A DNA stretch of 64,000 bases from Labilibaculum sp. DW002 (GTDB taxonomy: Bacteria > Bacteroidota > Bacteroidia > Bacteroidales > Marinifilaceae): the NCBI RefSeq assembly GCF_029029525.1, contig NZ_JAKJSC010000001.1:2268987-2332986 (forward strand). Direction: 5' to 3'. Positions within the stretch are counted from its first letter, which is position 1. Each line of letters starts with the position of its first letter. Positions 33,643 through 42,341 of this stretch are shown piece after piece. Made by a program: the position numbers and the translations under genes. Under the pieces are notes generated by a model. The model made no database searches, was not told the origin of the DNA, and saw only the letters and a program-made list of their open reading frames with translations.

Positions 33643-34686
33643 ATGTACCGAAAGATTCAATTTATCCTTTTATTAATTTTTATAAGCACTTGGAACCTTC
33701 ACGCGCAGGATCCGAACTTTAGTGGGTATGGAAAAATTGATCGACATGCTAAAAGGGCTCCTGACAGTATTTGCAATAACTTAACTTTTCTACACAAGTA
33801 TCTTGTTTCAGCAGCAGAAACTGATGAAGAGAAAATTCGTGCTTTTTACATCTGGATTATCAAGAATATAAAATACAAAGATCAAATAGAGTTAAAGTAC
33901 AATTCGGATGTTCTTTTTTACATGGGTTCTAACAATTGTTCTTCTCCTGTATGTGTACTTAGCAGGAAACAAGCAGTTTGCGAAGGCTTTTCTAAAATAT
34001 TTGAATATTTCTGCCAACAATCTGGCATCGAAGCCTATTCTATTGGTGGGTACATCTCAAAAAATGGTGTTCTTCAAGATCGTGCAACACACTCTTGGAA
34101 TTTGCTTAAAATAAACGGAACCTGGCGTTTTTTTGACCTAAGTTGGGCATATGCAACTCTTCGTTACACAGGAATAAAAAGTAGTACAAATGAATTTTTT
34201 ATGGTTGAACCTGAGCAATTTATTTTAACTCACCTGCCTTTAATTCCAATGTGGCAAGTTTTAGAATCACCAATTACAATAGAAACCTTTAATCAAGGAG
34301 ATTCTAAAATTATAGAACAACTTGCTTCAGCTCCTCAAAACTATTCCTTTACAGATAGCATTGCAGCTTTCAAACTACTCCCACAATATAAGAAAAGGTT
34401 AAAAACAGCTGACGAAATCTTTAAAACAAATCCTTCAAACAAATTTAATCGAGCAATAGAATATTATAGATTTGCCCAAATAGCAGTCAATTTTGATAGC
34501 GAAATTACACCTCTCATTTATTACAAATTAATAAGAGCACAAGAAAAAATTAAAGTAGCCATTGACTTGTTTCAAACAAGTGATGATATTTCGTCAAAGA
34601 TTATGTATTTGCATTCAAAAGATCTTTTAAAATTGATTAATAGATTACTCGATTCTGCTAGCTCAGATATAATATATTTGAAATAA
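33643..34686 (+). CDS. Secreted transglutaminase-like domain protein
   Basis: 347 residues with a signal peptide (about 1-22, ending LHAQ). The transglutaminase-like (papain-fold) triad is visible: Cys113 in KQAVCEGFSKIFEYFC, His150 in THSWNLLK and Asp165 in WRFFDLSWA. Such secreted proteins in Bacteroidota are often predicted peptidases or cross-linkers, but true substrates are mostly unknown. The C-terminal third (about 200-347) is helical and unrecognised. It lies 69 bp before the vWA protein gene on the same strand, so they may be co-expressed. Confidence 0.85.
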   Translation: MYRKIQFILLLIFISTWNLHAQDPNFSGYGKIDRHAKRAPDSICNNLTFLHKYLVSAAETDEEKIRAFYIWIIKNIKYKDQIELKYNSDVLFYMGSNNCSSPVCVLSRKQAVCEGFSKIFEYFCQQSGIEAYSIGGYISKNGVLQDRATHSWNLLKINGTWRFFDLSWAYATLRYTGIKSSTNEFFMVEPEQFILTHLPLIPMWQVLESPITIETFNQGDSKIIEQLASAPQNYSFTDSIAAFKLLPQYKKRLKTADEIFKTNPSNKFNRAIEYYRFAQIAVNFDSEITPLIYYKLIRAQEKIKVAIDLFQTSDDISSKIMYLHSKDLLKLINRLLDSASSDIIYLK

Positions 34687-34755
34687 TTCATTATCATTTT
34701 AATTGGTCAAATCTAATACATAACTTTAGGTTTTCTAACTCTAAACTTTTGGCTC

Positions 34756-36135
34756 TTGAAATTCTATCTTAAATTTATCCTAATTGGTCTGATTGGCTTA
34801 CTTTGTACAAAACAGAATTATGCCCAGCATCGTTCTCCTCAAAAGCAAGAGAAAACAAGAATCTTGTTTATTTTCGATGCATCTCAGAGTATGAATGGCT
34901 ATTGGGAAGAATCAAAAAAGATCAATATAGCTCGTAAGTTTTTAATTCGAATGATTGATAGCTTGGAAACCCAACAAAATGTTGAAATGGCTTTAAGAGT
35001 ATATGGCCATCAAAGTGTTGTTCCTCCTCAAGATTGCAGTGATACCAGATTAGAGGTTCCATTTAAGGCAGGAAATGCTGGTGAAATAAGGCAGACTCTT
35101 CGTTACATTACACCGAAAGGAACTACTCCAATTGCTCACTCACTTGAATTAGCTGCTAAGGATTTTCCTGAAATAAACAATCAAACCAGAAATGTAATAA
35201 TTTTAATTACAGATGGTGTTGAGGCATGTGATGGAGATCCTTGTGCCGTATCTTTAGGTCTTCAGAAAAAAGGAATATTCTTGAAACCATTTATTATAGG
35301 AATAGGCTTAGATGTTAATTTCAAAAATAGCTTTGAATGCATTGGGAACTATTTAGAAGTTAAAAAGGAAGAGAAATTTGGAGGAACCTTAGAATATGTA
35401 ATCTCCCAAGTTTTAAATAAAACGTCGGCACAAATTAATTTAATCGATGCCAATGGCTCTCCTACCGAAAGTGACGTTCCAATGACATTCTATAATACTA
35501 CATCTGGAAAAGTTAGGTATCAATTCATGCACACAATGAATGCAAAAGGAAATCCAGATACTTTATATTTAGATCCTTTATTAACCTACAACATCACAAT
35601 TCACACTATACCAGAATTGCATCGCGACAGCGTTATTATTAATGGTGGAAAACATACGGCTATTGGTTTTGATGCTGCGCAAGGAATGCTAAAAATTAGC
35701 TCTCCTAGAACGACTCTTTATAAAAACTTACAAATTCTTATCAAAAAGAATCAAAAAACAATCAACATTCAAACGCCAAATCAGGTAGGTAAATACTTAT
35801 GCGGAAAATACAATTTAGAAATTTTGACTTTGCCAAGAATATCAATTCCTAATGTTGAAATAAACCAAAGTAAAACAACATCCATTGCAATTCCGCAACC
35901 AGGACTGGCAACTATTTTTAAACCAACCGTTGGGCCGTGCACGCTATTTGTGCAAAAAGATGATAAATTAGAATGGGTTTACAACATCCCTGAAAAAAAT
36001 ATACGAGAAACTTTAACCTTGCAGCCAGGCACTTATCATCTTATTTTTAGAAATAAAAATGCCTACCTATCTCAAAGTTCACGTAAAGCAAGTTTTGTAA
36101 TCACATCTGGCAAATCAATACCAGTAAGATTGTAA
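34756..36135 (+). CDS. Secreted von Willebrand factor type A domain protein
   Basis: 459 residues from a TTG start at 34756; this gives a correct signal peptide (MKFYLKFILIGLIGLLCTKQ, then NYAQ), and no ATG or GTG does. The vWA domain spans about 34-215 with a complete MIDAS: DASQS (41-45), Thr123/Thr124 in PKGTTPIAHS, and Asp153 in LITDG. The C-terminal half (about 220-459) is beta-rich without a known motif. vWA domains mediate metal-dependent adhesion; in envelope proteins they often scaffold complexes. The neighbour is the transglutaminase-like gene. Confidence 0.85.
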   Translation: MKFYLKFILIGLIGLLCTKQNYAQHRSPQKQEKTRILFIFDASQSMNGYWEESKKINIARKFLIRMIDSLETQQNVEMALRVYGHQSVVPPQDCSDTRLEVPFKAGNAGEIRQTLRYITPKGTTPIAHSLELAAKDFPEINNQTRNVIILITDGVEACDGDPCAVSLGLQKKGIFLKPFIIGIGLDVNFKNSFECIGNYLEVKKEEKFGGTLEYVISQVLNKTSAQINLIDANGSPTESDVPMTFYNTTSGKVRYQFMHTMNAKGNPDTLYLDPLLTYNITIHTIPELHRDSVIINGGKHTAIGFDAAQGMLKISSPRTTLYKNLQILIKKNQKTINIQTPNQVGKYLCGKYNLEILTLPRISIPNVEINQSKTTSIAIPQPGLATIFKPTVGPCTLFVQKDDKLEWVYNIPEKNIRETLTLQPGTYHLIFRNKNAYLSQSSRKASFVITSGKSIPVRL

Positions 36136-36228
36136 TTATATTGATTTACAATATTCTAATTATATCAGCATTAATCATTTTTTAGTCTATTTAGAAGCGT
36201 TTCCATGATGTCAAAAGGCATTTTTGTA

Positions 36229-36236
36229 TATCTTTG
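36229..36236 (+). promoter_or_regulatory. Candidate -7 element of the transketolase promoter
   Basis: TATCTTTG, followed by C, matches TAnnTTTG(C) exactly and sits 55 bp before the start codon. No clear TTG lies at the -33 spacing, so only the -7 element is supported. Confidence 0.45.
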
Positions 36237-36291
36237 CATCCATTAATAAAACCTTACCAAGTTTTTATAATCTAAAATCTCATTTTCAAAA

Positions 36292-38352
36292 ATGGAGCCA
36301 AAAGAAATGGACAAACAAGTGGAATTATCGGTAACTGATATGGCATCGGATAATATTCGAATTTTATCAGCTGCTATGGTTGAAAAAGCAAAATCCGGAC
36401 ACCCTGGTGGTGCAATGGGTGGAGCTGATTTTGTAAATGTACTCTTCTCGGAATTCTTAAATTTCGACCCAACTGACATGAAATGGGCGAATCGTGATCG
36501 TTTCTTTCTTGACCCAGGTCATATGTCACCAATGTTGTATTCTATTTTAAGTCTGACAGGCAATTACAGCATGGATGATTTGAAAAACTTCAGACAATGG
36601 GGTAGTGTAACTCCTGGTCACCCTGAAGTTGATCAAGATAGAGGTGTTGAAAATACATCGGGTCCATTAGGACAAGGACATACAATGGCGGTAGGTGCTG
36701 CTATTACTGAACGTTTCCTTTGTTCTCGTTTCGGCGAGTGGATGGCTCATAAAACTTATACTTTTATCTCTGATGGTGGTATCCAGGAAGAGATCGCTCA
36801 AGGTGCTGGTCGTATTGCAGGTACTTTAGGATTGAGTAATTTGATCATGTTTTATGATGCAAATAACATTCAATTATCAACAAAAGTTGAAGAGGTAACT
36901 TGCGAAGATACAGCTAAAAAATACGAAGCTTGGGGATGGTATGTGATTACTATCAACGGTAACGATGCTGGTGAAATTCGTGCTGCACTTAAAGCTGCAA
37001 ACAAAGAAACTGAGCGTCCAACTCTTATTATTGGTAAAACATTAATGGGTAAGGGTGCTGTTGATGCTGACGGATGTAGTTTTGAAAATATGGTGTCGAC
37101 TCATGGTCAGCCATTGGGAGCTGCAGGTGCATCGCTAGCTAAAACAATTGAGAATCTTGGTGGTAAGGCTGAAGAGCCATTCCAAATTTTCCCGGAAGTT
37201 GAAGCTTATTACAAAGAAGTATTAGCAAAGAAAACTGCTGCTGCTGCTGTTAAGAAGGCTGAACAAGCTGAGTGGGCTAAGGCAAATCCGGAATTGGCTT
37301 CTAAGCTAGAGAACTTCTTCAAAATGGAAGCTCCAGAAATTGATTATGAAGCAATCGCTCAGAAAGAAGGCGTAGCAACTCGTGCTGCTTCTGCTGCTGT
37401 TTTAGCTGAGTTGGCTAATAAGGTTGATAACATGATTGTTTCTTCTGCTGACTTAAGTAACTCTGATAAAACAGATGGTTTCCTTAAACAGACAAAAGCA
37501 TTAGTTAAAGGTGACTTCTCTGGAGCATTCCTTCAGGCAGGTGTTGCTGAGTTAACTATGGCATCTATTTGTAATGGTATTGCATTGCACGGTGGTGTTT
37601 GGGCAGCTTGTGCTACTTTCTTTGTATTTTCTGATTATATGAAGCCAGCGGTTCGTCTATCTGCATTGATGGAAGTTCCGGTAAAATATATTTGGTCTCA
37701 CGATGCTTTCCGTGTAGGAGAGGATGGACCAACGCATCAGCCAATTGAGCAAGAAGCTCAAATTCGTTTGATGGAACAAATTAAAAATCACTCTGGAGAG
37801 ATGAGTCTATTGGCTCTTCGTCCTGCTGATGCTTTGGAAGCTTCTGTAGCTTGGAAAATGGCTATGGAGAATACTAAGACTCCAACAGCTCTTATCATGT
37901 CTCGTCAGAACATTAAAGATCTTCCTTCAAAAGGGAATCGTTACGAAGAGGCTTTACAAGCTCAAAAAGGTGCCTACATTGTGGAGCAACCTACTTCAAC
38001 GCCTGATATAATTCTTTTAGCTAGTGGTTCTGAGGTTTCAACTCTTGTAGCTGGAGCTGAATTGTTACGTGCAAAAGGAAACTTGAATATTCAGATTGTA
38101 TCTGTTATCTCTGAAGGTTTATTCCGTCAGCAATCTGCAGAATACCAAGCTGAAGTTCTTCCCGCTGGAATTCCTACATTAGGATTAACTGCAGGTTTAC
38201 CTGTAACTCTACAAGGATTAGTTGGAGCAAATGGTAAGTCAGTTGGTTTAGACCATTTCGGTTATTCAGCACCAGCAAGCGTGCTTGACGAGAAGTTTGG
38301 TTTTACTGCTGAGAATGTTGTAAAAGAAGTATTATCTCTACTTCAAAAATAA
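36292..38352 (+). CDS. tkt: Transketolase
   Basis: 686 residues, full length. The thiamine diphosphate domain has KSGHPGGAMGGAD (early His), the GPLGQGH motif and the metal-binding Asp/Asn stretch (YDANNIQL). The central pyrimidine domain has HDAFRVGEDGPTHQP with catalytic histidines, and the C-terminal domain is present. It exchanges two-carbon units in the pentose phosphate pathway in the cytoplasm. Single gene with a promoter element upstream and a strong terminator. Confidence 0.95.
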   Translation: MEPKEMDKQVELSVTDMASDNIRILSAAMVEKAKSGHPGGAMGGADFVNVLFSEFLNFDPTDMKWANRDRFFLDPGHMSPMLYSILSLTGNYSMDDLKNFRQWGSVTPGHPEVDQDRGVENTSGPLGQGHTMAVGAAITERFLCSRFGEWMAHKTYTFISDGGIQEEIAQGAGRIAGTLGLSNLIMFYDANNIQLSTKVEEVTCEDTAKKYEAWGWYVITINGNDAGEIRAALKAANKETERPTLIIGKTLMGKGAVDADGCSFENMVSTHGQPLGAAGASLAKTIENLGGKAEEPFQIFPEVEAYYKEVLAKKTAAAAVKKAEQAEWAKANPELASKLENFFKMEAPEIDYEAIAQKEGVATRAASAAVLAELANKVDNMIVSSADLSNSDKTDGFLKQTKALVKGDFSGAFLQAGVAELTMASICNGIALHGGVWAACATFFVFSDYMKPAVRLSALMEVPVKYIWSHDAFRVGEDGPTHQPIEQEAQIRLMEQIKNHSGEMSLLALRPADALEASVAWKMAMENTKTPTALIMSRQNIKDLPSKGNRYEEALQAQKGAYIVEQPTSTPDIILLASGSEVSTLVAGAELLRAKGNLNIQIVSVISEGLFRQQSAEYQAEVLPAGIPTLGLTAGLPVTLQGLVGANGKSVGLDHFGYSAPASVLDEKFGFTAENVVKEVLSLLQK

Positions 38353-38370
38353 TATACAATACACTTCTAA

Positions 38371-38399
38371 AAATCCGGAATCAAATCGATTCCGGATTT
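38371..38399 (+). terminator. Rho-independent terminator of transketolase
   Basis: A perfect 12-bp stem AAATCCGGAATC / GATTCCGGATTT with a 5-nt loop (AAATC), followed by eight or more T. Begins 18 bp after the stop codon. Confidence 0.95.
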
Positions 38400-38503
38400 T
38401 TTTTTGATCCTAATTTAAACCTTTTGAAAAGAAACTAGTCTTACCTAACGCATAACAAAAGTGAAATAGCTATTTTTAAACAACATTAATGGAATGCTAA
38501 TTG

Positions 38504-39058
38504 ATGAATAAATCAGACGAAGAAATATTACAGCTTTTCCGCAATAAGTCAACCCAAAGTCAGGCATTTGGTCTTTTGCTTAAGAAATATCAGGAGCGCT
38601 TGTATTGGCAGATTCGAAAAATCGTTATTTCACACGACGATACTGATGATGTTCTTCAAAATACTTGCGTGAAAATATGGAAGGGCTTAGGGAATTTTCA
38701 TTCGAAGTCTCAATTGTTTACATGGATGTATCGGATTTCAACGAACGAAGCATTAAGTTTCTTGAAGGATAAGCAGCGTAAGAGTTTTGGATCTGGAAAT
38801 GGAGAGCTTGAAGAATTATTATTGGCAAGTTTAGAAAGTGATCCATATTTTGATGGGGATCACGCACAGCTAGAATTACAAAAAGCCATTGTACAGTTGC
38901 CTGAAAAACAACGTTTGGTTTTTAATATGAAATATTTTGATGAGATGAAGTACGATGAGATTTCAGGAATTCTTCAAACTTCAGTAGGAGCTCTTAAGGC
39001 ATCTTATCATCATGCTGTTAAGAAAATTGAATCGATGTTAAAACTAAACGAAGTCTAA
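38504..39058 (+). CDS. ECF-type RNA polymerase sigma factor
   Basis: 184 residues from the ATG at 38504 (the frame opens with a TTG three bases earlier). Region 2 carries DDTDDVLQNTCVKIWKGL and FTWMYRISTNEALSFLK, and region 4 is LPEKQRLVFNMKYFDEMKYDEISGILQTSVGALKASYHHAVKKI, a helix-turn-helix. Size and layout fit an extracytoplasmic function sigma factor. The next two genes encode a single-span membrane protein and a periplasmic helical protein, a layout resembling sigma/anti-sigma/sensor units. Confidence 0.93.
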   Translation: MNKSDEEILQLFRNKSTQSQAFGLLLKKYQERLYWQIRKIVISHDDTDDVLQNTCVKIWKGLGNFHSKSQLFTWMYRISTNEALSFLKDKQRKSFGSGNGELEELLLASLESDPYFDGDHAQLELQKAIVQLPEKQRLVFNMKYFDEMKYDEISGILQTSVGALKASYHHAVKKIESMLKLNEV

Positions 39059-39120
39059 ATTAAACCAATTAAAATTCCGACAGTCTAAAGAATATAACTG
39101 TCTTGAATAATATTTCAAAT

Positions 39121-39495
39121 ATGAAAAAGGATCAGCCATTTAAAGTTCCCGAAGATTACTTTGAAAATTTAAGTGATCGTATTCAGGAGAAGATCGAATT
39201 AGAAGAGAATCCTAAAAAAAGGATGCTTCAGGTATTGAAGCCATACGTTTGGATGGCAGCAAGTATTATTGGAATTGTTATTATTGCTAAAGTTGTATTA
39301 ACAAATTCGGTAGACCCAAATTATAAGATCCAACAATATTCTCAATCAGAAATAAGTATCGATACACAAAGTGTAATTGTAAATACCGATGACTTAAACT
39401 GGTTTTCGGATGAAGAAGAACTAACATCGGAAGAAATTATTGAATATTTATCGGATTATGATATTGAAACAGAAACACTACTAGCAAATTTATAA
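39121..39495 (+). CDS. Small single-pass membrane protein, candidate anti-sigma factor
   Basis: 124 residues from the ATG at 39121 (a longer frame begins with TTG at 39103). A basic/acidic cytoplasmic stretch (about 1-42, KVPEDYFENLSDRIQEKI) is followed by one transmembrane segment (about 43-60, YVWMAASIIGIVIIAKVVL), then a very acidic C-terminal tail facing the periplasm. PEDYFENL is common at the start of small Bacteroidota anti-sigma-like proteins. It lies 62 bp after the ECF sigma gene. No zinc-binding anti-sigma motif is visible. Confidence 0.7.
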   Translation: MKKDQPFKVPEDYFENLSDRIQEKIELEENPKKRMLQVLKPYVWMAASIIGIVIIAKVVLTNSVDPNYKIQQYSQSEISIDTQSVIVNTDDLNWFSDEEELTSEEIIEYLSDYDIETETLLANL

Positions 39496-39505
39496 TAACT
39501 GAACT

Positions 39506-39976
39506 ATGAACCGAATCGTAATCACTTTATTGCTTTTTATATTCGTAAGCTCATCATCTTTCGCTCAAGAACGTAATGGAGAAGGACGCGAAAAAATGAG
39601 AAGTAGAATCGAGGCTCAGAAGATCTCTTATATCACTCAAAAACTAGATTTAAGTCCTAAAGAAGCTCAACAATTTTGGCCATTGTACAATGAGCTAGAG
39701 AAAAAGAAACACGATATTCGTGTTAGAAGTAAAATTCTCTTTAAAAAATTATATCGCGGAAAAGATTCTATTCCTGAAGAAGAACTTCTGAAAATTAGCG
39801 ATAATCTAATCGATCTTCGATTGGAAAATGTACAGCTTGAAAAAAGTTATCACATTGAATATAAAAAGATACTACCTGCCAAAAAGATTCTTGATCTTTA
39901 TCATACCGAAAAACAGTTTCAAGGAATGCTATTGAGGCAGATAAAAGAAAAAGGTAGACGACAACACGGTAAATAA
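39506..39976 (+). CDS. Periplasmic helical protein, Spy/CpxP/ZraP-like
   Basis: 156 residues with a signal peptide (1-20, ending SFAQ). The mature part is entirely helical and charged, with LDLSPKEAQQFWPLYNELEKKKHD, the LTxxQ-like pattern of the Spy/CpxP/heavy-metal-resistor group, and long heptad-like helices after it. Such proteins act as periplasmic chaperones or stress/metal sensors. It follows the membrane protein gene by 10 bp, completing a three-gene unit with the ECF sigma factor. The ligand is unknown. Confidence 0.8.
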   Translation: MNRIVITLLLFIFVSSSSFAQERNGEGREKMRSRIEAQKISYITQKLDLSPKEAQQFWPLYNELEKKKHDIRVRSKILFKKLYRGKDSIPEEELLKISDNLIDLRLENVQLEKSYHIEYKKILPAKKILDLYHTEKQFQGMLLRQIKEKGRRQHGK

Positions 39977-39983
39977 AATTAAA

Positions 39984-40011
39984 AAGGCTGTTATTTTTCA
40001 ATAACAGCCTT
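39984..40011. terminator. Bidirectional terminator between the sigma cassette and hisS
   Basis: A perfect 12-bp stem AAGGCTGTTATT / AATAACAGCCTT with a TTTC loop. A-rich upstream and T-rich downstream tracts suit termination in both directions. Convergent genes flank it. Confidence 0.88.
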
Positions 40012-40036
40012 CTTTATATCTCGTTGGACATTAATC

Positions 40037-41398
40037 CTACTTCAATTTTTCAACCAATTGATCAGGAGTTAGCTTTGTTTGCTCTCCTGAATCCATATCT
40101 TTTAAGCTTAATAAACCTTCTTCCATTTCCGTTTCGCCTACCATAATTACAAAAGGAATATGCTTATCATTAGCATAATTCATTTGTTTTTTCATTTTAG
40201 CTGAACCAGGGAAAATCTCAGACTTCACTCCATTTGCTCTTAAGTGTGCTAAAATTGGCAAACAATATTTTTCTTCTTTCTCACCAAAGTTCACAAACAT
40301 CACCTTGGTTGTATTTACTGTTTCAGCTGGGAAACGCTCCATTTGCTCCAATACATCGTAAATACGATCGGCTCCAAACGAAATACCAACACCCGAAACA
40401 TCTTTTAGTCCGAAAATACCTGTTAAGTCATCGTAACGACCACCACCTGTAATACTTCCGAATTCCATATCTTTCGACTTAACTTCGAAAATGGCACCCG
40501 TATAGTAGTTCAACCCACGAGCAAGAGTCAAGTCTAACTCGACTTCTGTCGTTACATCAAGATCTGCAAGGTAATTGAATACAGTTTCCAATTCTTCAAT
40601 ACCTTTCATACCAACTTCTGATGCAGAAAGAACTTCTTTCAGCTTGGCAAGTTTCTCGGTATTCGTTCCCGATAAAAGAATAATAGGCTGAAGTGTATCA
40701 ATCGCTTCCTGTGGAATGCCTTTCTCAAACATTTCCTTGTTCACATTATCCAAGCCAATTTTATCCAGCTTGTCAATGGCAACAGTGATATCGATAATTC
40801 TATCTGCCTCGCCAATAATTTCGGCAATACCCGCAAGAATTTTACGGTTATTTAGTTTCACCAATACGTTTAGCTTTAAACGCTTGTAAACTTCATCAAC
40901 AATCTGAATTAATTCAACCTCATTCAAGAGAGAATTGCTACCAACCACATCAACATCGCACTGATAGAACTCGCGATAACGTCCTTTTTGCGGACGATCG
41001 GCTCTCCAGACGGGCTGAATTTGATAACGCTTAAAAGGGAAAGAAATATCGTTGCGATGCTGCACAACGTAACGTGCAAAAGGAACCGTAAGATCATATC
41101 TTAATCCTTTTTCAGCTATTTTTGTGGTTAACTTTACTGAGTTCTTTTCGCGAAACTGATCTTCGTTAACTTTCGAAATAAAATCTCCTGAGTTTAAAAC
41201 CTTGAATAGTAACTTATCTCCTTCTTCACCATACTTACCCATTAGAGTAGATAAATTCTCCATCGATGGTGTTTCGATGGGCATAAAACCATAGAGTTGA
41301 AACACCTCTTTAATGGTATCGAATATATAATTTCGCTTCACCATTTCAACAGGTGAGAAATCTCTCGTTCCCTTAGGAATTGACGGTTTTTGAGCCAT
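40037..41398 (-). CDS. hisS: Histidyl-tRNA synthetase
   Basis: 453 residues. Class II motif 1 region ([25 protein letters not shown]), motif 2 ([19 protein letters not shown]), the histidine-specific [15 protein letters not shown], motif 3 ([15 protein letters not shown]) and a C-terminal anticodon-binding domain ([25 protein letters not shown]) are all present. It charges tRNA-His in the cytoplasm. The sequence is single-copy in this window and monocistronic. Confidence 0.96.
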   Translation of the reverse strand: MAQKPSIPKGTRDFSPVEMVKRNYIFDTIKEVFQLYGFMPIETPSMENLSTLMGKYGEEGDKLLFKVLNSGDFISKVNEDQFREKNSVKLTTKIAEKGLRYDLTVPFARYVVQHRNDISFPFKRYQIQPVWRADRPQKGRYREFYQCDVDVVGSNSLLNEVELIQIVDEVYKRLKLNVLVKLNNRKILAGIAEIIGEADRIIDITVAIDKLDKIGLDNVNKEMFEKGIPQEAIDTLQPIILLSGTNTEKLAKLKEVLSASEVGMKGIEELETVFNYLADLDVTTEVELDLTLARGLNYYTGAIFEVKSKDMEFGSITGGGRYDDLTGIFGLKDVSGVGISFGADRIYDVLEQMERFPAETVNTTKVMFVNFGEKEEKYCLPILAHLRANGVKSEIFPGSAKMKKQMNYANDKHIPFVIMVGETEMEEGLLSLKDMDSGEQTKLTPDQLVEKLK

Positions 41399-41558
41399 TG
41401 TAATTCTTTATTTTGGTTAATTTTTTCAGAGCTACAAAATTATGAAATTATTTGAGAGAAACCACAGCTTTTTACTGCGAACTATTCACTTCAATATATT
41501 AACTTATTTATGAGTCTATTTTTAAGGTAAGATAAAGTAATAATTAGGTATGTATTTG

Positions 41559-41894
41559 CTAGCTCTTTTTTATACGTCTGAGTATGTTCGCAAAAAAATC
41601 AACCAGAATACCTAAAACAAAAGGGTAATGCCACAATTCTATCTTCAAAACAATTAGAAGAAATACCGATAGCAAGAATAAGACATTTACAGCAAGTTTT
41701 AAATATTCGAATGTTGTCCATTCTTTTACGCTCTTATAAAACAACATTTTTATTTGAACACCTGAATAAAGAACCATTCCTATTGCAAAAATTACATCTC
41801 CGAAAGGCAATTGTTTAATTAAACGGTAGCCACCTAAAAAAACGAAGACAATCCCAATAAAGTAGATTGTCTTGTATATAGAAAATGATTTCAT
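41559..41894 (-). CDS. Small hypothetical membrane protein
   Basis: 111 residues with four hydrophobic segments (about 9-26, 31-50, 64-84 and 88-106) joined by short loops and a basic C-terminus (RRIKKS). No recognised family. It overlaps nothing and lies 4 bp after the DUF4870 gene, so the two are probably co-transcribed. No catalytic motif is visible. Confidence 0.7.
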   Translation of the reverse strand: MKSFSIYKTIYFIGIVFVFLGGYRLIKQLPFGDVIFAIGMVLYSGVQIKMLFYKSVKEWTTFEYLKLAVNVLFLLSVFLLIVLKIELWHYPFVLGILVDFFANILRRIKKS

Positions 41895-41898
41895 TCTA

Positions 41899-42252
41899 TC
41901 ATTTTATAAAATTAATACTAAGCGGATATTGGTAATCCTCACCGTTTAAAGTTTTAACGATAGCCAAAACAACAAAGATCAAATTTAGCAAAGCTAGCCC
42001 AATTAGCAGTAAAATCCCGATTCCTACAATCACCAATATAGCAGACACAAATATATATATGCTCATTGAAATTTGAAAATTTAGAGATTTTTTGCCTTCT
42101 CTATCTACCAATTCAGAAGAATCTTTTTTCATTGACCACAAAATAAGTGGGCCAACCACGTTACCAAAAGGAATAATTACTCCAGAGAAAGAGGCCAAAT
42201 GGCAAAACATAGCCCAATTACGTTCATCAGATGAATTTGCAAATTGATTCAT
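41899..42252 (-). CDS. DUF4870 domain membrane protein
   Basis: 117 residues, the full DUF4870 pattern: SSDERNWAMFCHLASFSGVIIPFGNVVGPLILW at the start, a polar SSELVDREGKKSLNFQISMSIY loop, and a hydrophobic C-terminal half, giving about three membrane segments. The family is widespread and without assigned function. It is the first gene of a two-gene unit with the small membrane protein at 41559. Confidence 0.85.
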   Translation of the reverse strand: MNQFANSSDERNWAMFCHLASFSGVIIPFGNVVGPLILWSMKKDSSELVDREGKKSLNFQISMSIYIFVSAILVIVGIGILLLIGLALLNLIFVVLAIVKTLNGEDYQYPLSINFIK

Positions 42253-42301
42253 TTAATTCTGTTTAAGTGAATATTTATATTGTGTATTAAGTTACAAAAA
42301 T

Positions 42302-42333
42302 AAGGGAAGAGATTCAATTGAAACCCTTCCCTT
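42302..42333 (-). terminator. Terminator of ettA
   Basis: The stem AAGGGAAG / CTTCCCTT (8 bp) encloses an inner palindrome TTCAATTGAA. On the minus strand it is followed by TATTTTTG. It begins 9 bp after the ettA stop codon. Confidence 0.8.
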
Positions 42334-42341
42334 TTTAACAG

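Noticed and set aside
41435-41442. TAATTTTG upstream of hisS and TATTTTTG (44071-44078) upstream of ettA as promoters
   Set aside because: They match the -7 consensus, but no TTG lies at -33 and such A/T-rich matches are frequent here.
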